Assembly: GCA_937888925.1 (NCBI GenBank)
Contig: CALARM010000010.1
Location: 1-5,615 of the forward strand
Direction of reading: 5' to 3'
Source: an uncultured Synergistia bacterium
Lineage (GTDB): Bacteria; Eremiobacterota; SpSt-956; JAKJGF01
DNA length: 5,615 nucleotides
Shown: positions 1-4,787 of the stretch, in pieces
How the letters are laid out: every line of letters starts with the position of its first letter
Numbering within the stretch: the first letter of the stretch is position 1
Translations under genes and position numbers: made by a program
The notes under the pieces: generated by a model
What the model saw: only the letters and a program-made list of their open reading frames with translations
Told to the model about the DNA's origin: nothing
The model's database searches: none

Positions 1-1
1 T

Positions 2-56
2 AAAAAGTCCGCCTCCCGAAGCAAGCGTCGCACAAAAGACATGCTCGGAGCGGACT
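2..56 (-). terminator. Leftward bulged hairpin with U-tract, terminator or attenuator
   Basis: Read on the minus strand, 56-42 forms a 15-nt arm that pairs fully with 23-6, where three single bases bulge out (13, 17 and 20). The loop is 24-41 and the hairpin is followed at once by a run of five U (6-2). The lower stem, AGTCCGC with GCGGACT, is perfect. This is the shape of a Rho-independent terminator for leftward transcription. With no leftward gene visible upstream, it may be an attenuator in the leader of a gene beyond the left edge, the end of a small RNA, or part of a dispersed palindromic repeat. The block is much more GC-rich than the DNA that follows it. Confidence 0.45.
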
Positions 57-105
57 CATTGAATAAACATATACTAGTATTTAACTAGTCATATTATACC
101 ATAAA

Positions 106-132
106 ATGTAAATTAATAGTTAAAATTTACAT
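106..132. repeat. 9-bp inverted repeat, possible operator
   Basis: ATGTAAATT (106-114) and AATTTACAT (124-132) are perfect reverse complements separated by 9 bp. The repeat lies just upstream of the leftward TATAAT at 93-98, where it could be a binding site for a dimeric regulator. In such AT-rich DNA part of the symmetry may be chance. Confidence 0.35.
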
Positions 133-216
133 CATATTTATTATCGACAGAAAAAAAAGAAACTTTAATAAAAAATAGAAGTTTTTTATTTCCGCCACAT
201 ACCCTACATTTTACAG

Positions 217-223
217 CTGGAGG
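217..223 (+). promoter_or_regulatory. Ribosome binding site of the amidase gene
   Basis: CTGGAGG lies 9 nt before the ATG at 233 and supports that start. No other in-frame start nearby has a comparable site. Confidence 0.75.
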
Positions 224-232
224 CTTTAAAAT

Positions 233-1291
233 ATGAATATTACAGGAATAATATTTCACTGGTCAGAAGGAACATACGATCAAACTTTCAATAATTATCA
301 TTACAATATTACCTATGATAGTAATACAAAAAAAGCGAGTGTAGTCAAAACATGTTGCAGTGATTTTGAACCGAAGGATCATACCTGGCACAGGAATAGT
401 GGCAGAATAGGCATATCACTCTGCTGTGCATCAGGGTTAAGCCGTGAAAATCCCGGAGATTTTCCGCCGGAAAAAGCTCAAATTGAAACAGCCTGTATCC
501 TTGCAGGCAAACTGGCTCATATTTATAGCATAAAAAAAGATGAAATAAATACTCATGCCGTATGGGCTTTCATCGACGGTTACGGTATACATTCAAAAGA
601 CAAGGAAACAAAATGGGATCTATGGATACCTTCCTGGGAAGACGGGAAAAACCTGACACAGATTATGAAAGATAAAACCTTATGGTATAAGGATCAATAT
701 CATCTCCATGTAGATAATTCAGATGGTATTTATGAAGAAAGAACAATAGATTTGTTAAACGGCGAAAAACTTTATCTGCCGTCGATATTTAAAGTTGCCA
801 GGGAAGCTCATATTGTCACTGAGAACCACGGAAGATTCGAATATTCATGGCCTGAGTCGTTTAAAGATTGTATTGAAGAACATTATAAAATCTCAGAAGG
901 TTACACAGGTTATACAATGATAAGAAACGAACCGTGGTGTTTTCCATATAATACAGAATGCTATTTCGGACAGGAAATAAAAGAACAAAAACCTTTAGAA
1001 GAAGAAGAGGGATGGTATATATTGTTGAAAAGCAAAGAATTCCCTCCTAAAGGTACAAGGTTTATTATAAAAAACCCTGTTAACGGTAGATCGGTTATAG
1101 CTATAGGAGGTTATGAAACAGGGAGAGGCAACAGCGGAAATCTGATAGGCGGGGTATGTGAAGAAATACACCACTATCTGGGAACAGGTCATGGAAGTAA
1201 ACTGGAAGTTGGAGTGGCATATGAGCAGACACTATGCCCGGGGCCGGTAACGGGAAAGAAAAGTTTTCCGGTCAAAACAGGGATCGGGTAA
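233..1291 (+). CDS. N-acetylmuramoyl-L-alanine amidase-like protein with C-terminal RlpA-like barrel
   Basis: Residues 1-135 look like an Amidase_2/PGRP zinc amidase, a family that cleaves the bond between N-acetylmuramic acid and L-alanine in peptidoglycan. A first His follows a hydrophobic strand (IIFHW, H9). A YHYNI stretch (residues 23-27) sits where the family has its 'ayHflI' strand, and an HxxxN...IGISL segment (50-63) matches the family core. The last ligands appear as H108 (NTHAVWA) and K127-x-D129, the K-x-D arrangement known from AmpD. Residues 235-352 resemble an RlpA/expansin-type double-psi beta-barrel: KGTRFIIKNPVNGRSV (273-288), then a glycine-rich loop and an LG...LEVGV ending. 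The middle (about 140-235) is not recognised. There is no signal peptide or membrane segment, and cysteines are frequent (C41, C42, C64, C65). The amidase call is reasonably firm; the barrel is tentative because the RlpA aspartates are not evident. Confidence 0.65.
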   Translation: MNITGIIFHWSEGTYDQTFNNYHYNITYDSNTKKASVVKTCCSDFEPKDHTWHRNSGRIGISLCCASGLSRENPGDFPPEKAQIETACILAGKLAHIYSIKKDEINTHAVWAFIDGYGIHSKDKETKWDLWIPSWEDGKNLTQIMKDKTLWYKDQYHLHVDNSDGIYEERTIDLLNGEKLYLPSIFKVAREAHIVTENHGRFEYSWPESFKDCIEEHYKISEGYTGYTMIRNEPWCFPYNTECYFGQEIKEQKPLEEEEGWYILLKSKEFPPKGTRFIIKNPVNGRSVIAIGGYETGRGNSGNLIGGVCEEIHHYLGTGHGSKLEVGVAYEQTLCPGPVTGKKSFPVKTGIG

Positions 1292-1295
1292 AAAT

Positions 1296-1327
1296 ATTTC
1301 AAAGGGGCGGATCCGCCCCTTTGAAAT
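1296..1327. terminator. Bidirectional terminator, perfect 32-bp palindrome
   Basis: Every base from 1296 to 1327 pairs about the centre of GGATCC (1309-1314), giving up to 14 bp of stem with a GATC loop. The GC core (GGGGCGG/CCGCCCC) is flanked by A-rich sequence on one side and T-rich on the other, so each strand reads as a hairpin ending in a short, interrupted U-rich stretch. It fills the 35-bp gap between two convergent genes and overlaps the first base of the GDPD stop codon, as expected for a terminator shared by both. Confidence 0.85.
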
Positions 1328-2289
1328 TACCCCTCCATAAATCTCTCCGGTGTATCTGTTATAATCCCATCAACACCTGTCTTATTCACCAGTTTGTTCA
1401 CAAGATCCGGCGAATTTGCCGTATAAGAATAAACCAGCTTATCTTCTCCGTGGGCTTTCTTCACAAAAGTGCTTCCAATAAGTGCCCAGTAAGGTAATAT
1501 TATATCGGCCTTCTGTCCCAATGAGCCTTTAAGTGAAATCCTCTCCCCTATTTCTTTGGACACAAGAAATCCGGCCCCTCCTCCTGCAAGCATACAGCCT
1601 ATGGAAACCAGTGCCCCTGCTCCTCCTATAAGGCCTCCTGCAAGACCTGCAACCATACCGCCGACTGTGCCAATCTTCAATGCCTTTACCAGAGGATCGG
1701 GAGATATAAGAAGACCTGTTTTTATTTCCGGCGCCATAGCTTCTATATTCTCACTTACAGATTTATCAAAAGACGTTATAAATACTTCGTTTTTAAGACT
1801 TTTTTCTTCCACAAGCTTGAGTATATCCTTTTCAATGCCAGGATATTGAAGGGAATTTTTCACTTCAATATCAACCTTTACTTTCCCCTTTGCCCATGTA
1901 AGAACCTCTTCCAAAGTGGGAATCTTTTCCCCTTTGAATTGAGAGCCGAACCATGAACCTGCATCAAGTTCTTTTAGTTCCGCCAGAGTGCAATCTCCTA
2001 CCTTTCCTTTGCCGTTTGTAGTTCTATCGATAGTATCATCATGCATGATAACAAGATGGCCGTCTTTTGTTCTGTGAACGTCAAGCTCTATTGCGGTTGC
2101 CCCATGCTTAAAAGCCTCTTTAAAAGAAGCCATAGTGTTTTCCGGCGCAAGTTTCGACGAGCCTCTGTGGGCTATTATAAGGGCCTTATTTGAAAGAGAC
2201 GTTTTATCCTGGATCTCAAGGTCAGGTTCTTTCTGTTTTACCTGGCTTATTACAGGCTGTTTCTGAATAAAGGAACTTTCTATTTTCAT
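1327..2289 (-). CDS. Glycerophosphodiester phosphodiesterase with glycine-zipper insert
   Basis: GDPD-family enzymes hydrolyse glycerophosphodiesters, such as deacylated phospholipids, to glycerol 3-phosphate and an alcohol. The family signature is complete: HRG at 41-43, PENT at 49-52, E68-x-D70 in AIELDVHRTKDG, H83-D84, IEVKN at 141-145, and the C-terminal GVDGIITDTPERF (305-317). The first 35 residues are polar, without a signal peptide, so the protein looks cytosolic like UgpQ. The odd feature is residues 206-243, a hydrophobic glycine-rich stretch with glycines at 207, 211, 215, 219 and 223, placed between the GLL strand (192-194) and the last part of the barrel. It could form a membrane hairpin or an oligomerisation element. 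The start has a good ribosome binding site (GAGGAAGGGG, 2307-2298, 8 nt away). The gene follows mazF but has its own candidate promoter. UgpQ-like is the nearest label; the substrate is unknown. Confidence 0.88.
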   Translation of the reverse strand: MKIESSFIQKQPVISQVKQKEPDLEIQDKTSLSNKALIIAHRGSSKLAPENTMASFKEAFKHGATAIELDVHRTKDGHLVIMHDDTIDRTTNGKGKVGDCTLAELKELDAGSWFGSQFKGEKIPTLEEVLTWAKGKVKVDIEVKNSLQYPGIEKDILKLVEEKSLKNEVFITSFDKSVSENIEAMAPEIKTGLLISPDPLVKALKIGTVGGMVAGLAGGLIGGAGALVSIGCMLAGGGAGFLVSKEIGERISLKGSLGQKADIILPYWALIGSTFVKKAHGEDKLVYSYTANSPDLVNKLVNKTGVDGIITDTPERFMEG

Positions 2290-2326
2290 AAATTATACCC
2301 CTTCCTCAAGTTAACGATATATATAC

Positions 2327-2355
2327 AAAATAACATTTATAATCAACCATGTCAA
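2327..2355 (-). promoter_or_regulatory. Candidate promoter of the GDPD gene
   Basis: On the minus strand a perfect -35 TTGACA (2355-2350) is followed after 17 bp by TATTTT (2332-2327), a 4-of-6 match to the -10 box. It lies in the 86-bp gap between mazF and the GDPD gene, so the GDPD need not depend on the toxin-antitoxin promoter. No terminator is evident after mazF, so read-through is also possible. Confidence 0.55.
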
Positions 2356-2375
2356 TCAGATTTTATGTTAAAAAT

Positions 2376-2699
2376 TCAATCGACAAGCATCTCTTTTATA
2401 ACGGATTTTACCTTCTTAATGGTATGTTCATCGATTTCTCCGAGCCGTTTAATCAATCGTTTCTTATCTACAGTACGAATTTGATCAATTAACACCCATC
2501 CGTCTTTATCTTGAAATCTCACAGGCACACGGGTTTCATACGGATGAGATTGTGTTGTCATAGGAGCAATTATTACAGTCTCAATATATCTGTTCATTTC
2601 ATCGGGTGAAATAATAACACAGGGACGCATTTTTTTTATTTCATGGCCTGTAGCAGGGTCAAGGGAAATCAGAAATACATCATACTGGCTGACTACCAT
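2376..2699 (-). CDS. mazF: MazF/PemK-family toxin endoribonuclease
   Basis: MazF toxins are dimeric cytoplasmic ribonucleases that cut single-stranded mRNA at short sequence motifs when released from MazE. Starting at the ATG at 2699, the protein has 107 residues. It shows the family layout: YDVFLISLDP strand, G-x-E loop, RP at 25-26, an IIAPMT strand ending at T48, and the DQIRTVDKKRL motif (72-82) before the C-terminal helix. R25 and T48 match the catalytic Arg and Thr of B. subtilis MazF by type and position. An earlier in-frame ATG at 2705 is possible, but GGCGGG (2711-2706) sits 6 nt from the 2699 ATG and abuts the earlier one. The start overlaps the mazE stop (ATGGTAG, 7 nt), indicating translational coupling. 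All key residues are present, so the toxin should be active. Confidence 0.93.
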   Translation of the reverse strand: MVVSQYDVFLISLDPATGHEIKKMRPCVIISPDEMNRYIETVIIAPMTTQSHPYETRVPVRFQDKDGWVLIDQIRTVDKKRLIKRLGEIDEHTIKKVKSVIKEMLVD

Positions 2700-2941
2700 T
2701 CCCATCCCGCCATATCCAGATCGATATTATCATCAATAATCAGTCGATCGTCATTTAATTCTCTCATTTCTTTAAAAGACTTCTCCCAGTTTTTTCTTGG
2801 CTCTGCTTTAACAGGTTTAATGATTATATTTTTATTTTTTACTTCAAGAAAAACTTCTTTTTCTATCTGACATTCTTCCAATATTTTCTTTGGTATCCTT
2901 ATTCCTTTAGAATTACCTATCGGAACAACAGTTGCTCTCAT
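2693..2941 (-). CDS. mazE: MazE-like AbrB-family antitoxin
   Basis: This is the antitoxin partner of the MazF-like toxin that follows and overlaps it. Residues 1-45 form a SpoVT/AbrB swapped-hairpin DNA-binding domain with the typical RATVVPIGNSKGIRIPKKIL motif. The rest is a charged, acidic tail ending in GWEW, the type of extended segment that wraps around and blocks MazF. The start is set at the ATG at 2941 (82 residues): GGGGTGAT (2953-2946), close to the full anti-16S sequence, has its GGGG core 8 nt upstream. In-frame GTG (2950) and ATG (2947) codons lie inside or too close to that site. The promoter lies immediately upstream, leaving a leader of only about a dozen bases. MazE-MazF complexes usually repress their own promoter, and symmetric repeats are present here. 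Confidence 0.9.
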   Translation of the reverse strand: MRATVVPIGNSKGIRIPKKILEECQIEKEVFLEVKNKNIIIKPVKAEPRKNWEKSFKEMRELNDDRLIIDDNIDLDMAGWEW

Positions 2942-2956
2942 ATACATCACCCCAAA

Positions 2957-2996
2957 GTAATTATAATGTAATTACCATAATAAGTCAAGAATTACC
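2957..2996. promoter_or_regulatory. Candidate MazE/MazEF operator overlapping the promoter
   Basis: GTAATTA (2957-2963) and TAATTAC (2969-2975) form an inverted repeat with a 5-bp centre that covers the -10 box. AATTACC occurs at 2970-2976 and again at 2990-2996, exactly 20 bp (about two helical turns) apart and on either side of the -35 box. Symmetric sites over the promoter fit the autorepression known for MazE-family antitoxins. Confidence 0.6.
2960..2988 (-). promoter_or_regulatory. mazEF promoter
   Basis: The minus strand reads TTGACT (2988-2983), a 17-bp spacer, then a perfect TATAAT (2965-2960). This is a near-consensus housekeeping sigma promoter. Transcription should start near 2953, only about 12 nt before the mazE ATG. 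Confidence 0.85.
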
Positions 2997-3014
2997 TTCA
3001 ACACGAAAATAAAC

Positions 3015-3044
3015 TTGACTTTCTCAGTAAAAAAATCTTATTAT
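3015..3044 (+). promoter_or_regulatory. Promoter of the DUF6765-like gene
   Basis: TTGACT (3015-3020) and TATTAT (3039-3044) are separated by 18 bp. They face away from the mazEF promoter about 30 bp to the left. A start near 3051 leaves a leader of about 30 nt. Confidence 0.65.
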
Positions 3045-3065
3045 ATATAAAGAACATAGATGAAA

Positions 3066-3071
3066 GAGGGG
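3066..3071 (+). promoter_or_regulatory. Ribosome binding site of the DUF6765-like gene
   Basis: GAGGGG lies 10 nt before the ATG at 3082 and supports that start. Confidence 0.7.
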
Positions 3072-3081
3072 AAAATTCACT

Positions 3082-4263
3082 ATGAATATAGATTTCCATT
3101 ATTACTGTATAGCAATTCTATCTATGGCGGCAGGATTTGACAGGGAGGATGCTTTCACTATTGCCTATGCTTCCCAGTATACTGATGATGCTACAGACAA
3201 CACTCCTTTAATTATCGGTAAAGAAGGGAATGAATTCTATCCTGTCCGTACACAGCATATAGGAGTTAAAGCCTTCCTGGAGAGCTACTGGAGAGAAATC
3301 TATATGCCATTTCATTTTCCTCCTCCTCATTCCTACGGGAACGGCAATTTTTCTTTTATTGTGGAATCCGCACATGATGAGTCCGTTCTGTCTCACAGGA
3401 TTCTGGATGAAGCCCTGAATGAGCCTCCGGATGAAACAATCAGCCACCCTGATGAAATAACATGTATGAGGCTTAAATGGCGCAGAAATCTCTGCCGTAC
3501 CGGCATAGCAATACATACCTTTTCAGACTCCTGGGCACATCAGGGTTTTTCCGGGAGATTTAGCTGGGAAAACAATGTTATTGCCATATATGAACTTGCC
3601 TATGATAAAGATGAAGAAGAATACAACAGGCGAAGCATTTTCTGGAGGGTATTGCCACCGGTAGGTCATGCAAGAACGGGTCTCTATGCTGACAATACGG
3701 ATTTTATCGGAAAATATATTATCAGAAAAAACGGCACAGGGACAGAAGAAATTAAAAGAAATAATCAGATAGAATTCCTGCAGGCATCAGAGGCTGTTTA
3801 TAATAAACTGCTTTATGCAAAAAAGCCTGATTACAGAGAAAAAGTCAATATAATTCCCTGGGAAAATCTGAAAGATAAAATCAATAAATTACTCATGTCA
3901 CATGAGGTTAACATGAAAAAAAGATGCTGGAACTGGCTCCGGGAATTCAAAGATATAATTACGGGCAATATGTGGAGACATTTCAGATATGATATAAAAA
4001 AATGGAAAAGATATGCTTTAAAGTCTGCCGGAAATAAGAAGATAGATGATATGTACAACTTTCCTGATGTAAAATGGGAAGATTTCCGGCAATCCCTCTG
4101 GTTTCATTTCCATGAAGCGGCGAGACAGCAGCGTAATTTTGTAATGAATAAACTGCCGCCCCCTTACGGTACAAAAGAAGGTTTTCCTGAAACAGAAAGA
4201 AATTTCAGCGAACATTCTCCAAGTAACACAGAGAAAAAGTTTAAAATTATGACGGACAACTGA
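3082..4263 (+). CDS. DUF6765-like protein, putative metal-dependent hydrolase
   Basis: The 393-residue protein resembles, from memory, the uncharacterised DUF6765 family. Its opening, MNIDFHYYCIAILSMAAGF, is followed by a helix and IAYASQYTDDAT (28-38), and later by GIAIHTFSDSWAHQGFSG (141-158). H6, D35, D36, H145, D149 and H153 form an H...DD...HxxxDxxxH pattern reminiscent of the all-helical zinc enzymes of the phospholipase C/S1-P1 nuclease type, which often use the N-terminal region plus later His/Asp residues as ligands. That relationship is inferred. The second half (about 210-393) is charged and rich in Lys, Trp and aromatic residues (for example KKRCWNWLREF), ending in a polar tail. 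I do not recognise this half. The N-terminal hydrophobic stretch is short and lacks basic residues, so it is unlikely to be a signal peptide. The gene is divergent from mazEF and appears monocistronic. Its substrate is unknown. Confidence 0.7.
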   Translation: MNIDFHYYCIAILSMAAGFDREDAFTIAYASQYTDDATDNTPLIIGKEGNEFYPVRTQHIGVKAFLESYWREIYMPFHFPPPHSYGNGNFSFIVESAHDESVLSHRILDEALNEPPDETISHPDEITCMRLKWRRNLCRTGIAIHTFSDSWAHQGFSGRFSWENNVIAIYELAYDKDEEEYNRRSIFWRVLPPVGHARTGLYADNTDFIGKYIIRKNGTGTEEIKRNNQIEFLQASEAVYNKLLYAKKPDYREKVNIIPWENLKDKINKLLMSHEVNMKKRCWNWLREFKDIITGNMWRHFRYDIKKWKRYALKSAGNKKIDDMYNFPDVKWEDFRQSLWFHFHEAARQQRNFVMNKLPPPYGTKEGFPETERNFSEHSPSNTEKKFKIMTDN

Positions 4264-4308
4264 CTGTTATAACTCATCTCAGATTTCTCCTTTTCTTATT
4301 TCCATCTA

Positions 4309-4337
4309 TTGAAAAAACATGAAAAAACTTCTATAAT
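4309..4337 (+). promoter_or_regulatory. crcB/fluC promoter
   Basis: TTGAAA (4309-4314) is followed after 17 bp by a perfect TATAAT (4332-4337). Transcription should start near 4344, giving a leader of roughly 27 nt. That is too short to hold a fluoride riboswitch. Confidence 0.7.
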
Positions 4338-4357
4338 ATCATGTACATTTCGCTATT

Positions 4358-4364
4358 AAAGGAG
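4358..4364 (+). promoter_or_regulatory. Ribosome binding site deciding the crcB/fluC start
   Basis: AAAGGAG lies 6 nt before the ATG at 4371. It selects that codon over the in-frame ATG at 4341, which lies at the expected transcription start and has no binding site. Confidence 0.85.
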
Positions 4365-4370
4365 ACATTT

Positions 4371-4739
4371 ATGTTTTCATACATGCTTGTTTTTATAGGC
4401 GGAGGACTCGGAGCAAGTCTGAGATATCTTATGAGTATGATCTTCGCCACCCATCTGAAATATCCTTACGGGACTTTTATAATAAATGTCCTGGGAAGTT
4501 TCCTTCTGGGACTTATCCTTATGAGTTCATTGAGTAAAACAGGTACCGGTTTAAAATTAAACACCTTTTTAACCATAGGATTTGCAGGAGGTTTTACAAC
4601 ATTCAGTACCTTTACCTATGAAGCAATAAATCTAATAAATCAGGGGTTAATTTTACAGAGTATTTTTTATATATTTCTCAGTATTATTTGCGGTATGATC
4701 GGTATCTATATGGGAATATCCATGGCAAAAGTCATATAA
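4371..4739 (+). CDS. crcB: Fluoride-specific ion channel CrcB/FluC
   Basis: FluC proteins are small inner-membrane channels that work as antiparallel dimers and let cytoplasmic fluoride leave the cell, protecting enolase and pyrophosphatase. The 122-residue protein is of normal family length and has four hydrophobic segments (about 2-26, 33-53, 64-88 and 94-118). Signatures are complete: GGGLGASLRY (10-19, with R18), YGTFIINVLGSFLLG (33-47, with the pore Asn N39), and GFAGGFTTFSTFTYE (70-84), which holds the central Na+-site Gly/Thr residues and the fluoride-contacting phenylalanines F78 and F81. One gene copy is present, so a homodimer is expected; some Firmicutes have two adjacent copies instead. 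The start follows the ribosome binding site at 4358. The gene has its own promoter and converges on the phosphatase gene, 48 bp away. Confidence 0.95.
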   Translation: MFSYMLVFIGGGLGASLRYLMSMIFATHLKYPYGTFIINVLGSFLLGLILMSSLSKTGTGLKLNTFLTIGFAGGFTTFSTFTYEAINLINQGLILQSIFYIFLSIICGMIGIYMGISMAKVI

Positions 4740-4787
4740 TATCCGAGACAGGTCATTGACTGCCCGCCGCACAGATTACTTCTTTCT

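Larger units (their letters stand above)
60..232. other. AT-rich intergenic region with inverted repeats, no gene
   Basis: There is no coding sequence here. Visible elements are two ACTAGT palindromes 11 bp apart (73-78 and 84-89); a leftward -10-like TATAAT (minus strand, 98-93) with only a poor -35 (TTAACT, 19 bp away); a 9-bp inverted repeat at 106-132; and a second A/T-only inverted repeat, AATAAAAAA at 167-175 against TTTTTTATT at 182-190. No convincing plus-strand promoter for the amidase gene stands out. TCGACA at 144-149 resembles a -35 box but has no well-spaced -10. Confidence 0.6.

Noticed and set aside
6..56. tRNA or other structured housekeeping RNA at the left edge
   Set aside because: The hairpin has no cloverleaf, no CCA end and no T-loop motif; it is better explained as a terminator or attenuator hairpin.
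995..1497. Open frames spanning the amidase 3' end and the terminator (995-1192 minus, 1234-1497 plus)
   Set aside because: One is antisense to the amidase; the other crosses the strong palindromic terminator into antisense of the GDPD. Neither has translation signals.
1556..1849. Plus-strand open frame rich in Pro and Ala opposite the GDPD gene
   Set aside because: It is the antisense shadow of the glycine-rich GDPD insert and has no ribosome binding site or recognisable product.
2292..2297. TATAAT on the minus strand just before the GDPD start as a -10 box
   Set aside because: It lies between the ribosome binding site and the ATG, would make a nearly leaderless transcript lacking that site, and has no -35 box at the right distance.
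2942..2950. GTG at 2950 or ATG at 2947 as the mazE start
   Set aside because: They fall within or directly beside the Shine-Dalgarno sequence; the ATG at 2941 has correct spacing and gives the usual MazE N-terminus.
3208..4215. Minus-strand open frames opposite the DUF6765-like gene
   Set aside because: They lack ribosome binding sites and family resemblance, while the plus-strand frame is long and shows conserved-looking motifs.
4341..4370. Upstream in-frame ATG giving a 132-residue FluC
   Set aside because: The ATG at 4341 lies at the predicted transcription start without a ribosome binding site, while AAAGGAG is ideally placed for the ATG at 4371 and the resulting length fits the family.
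4740..4787. Terminator between crcB and the phosphatase gene
   Set aside because: Only a tiny GTCA/TGAC symmetry is present, without a stable stem or T-tract.
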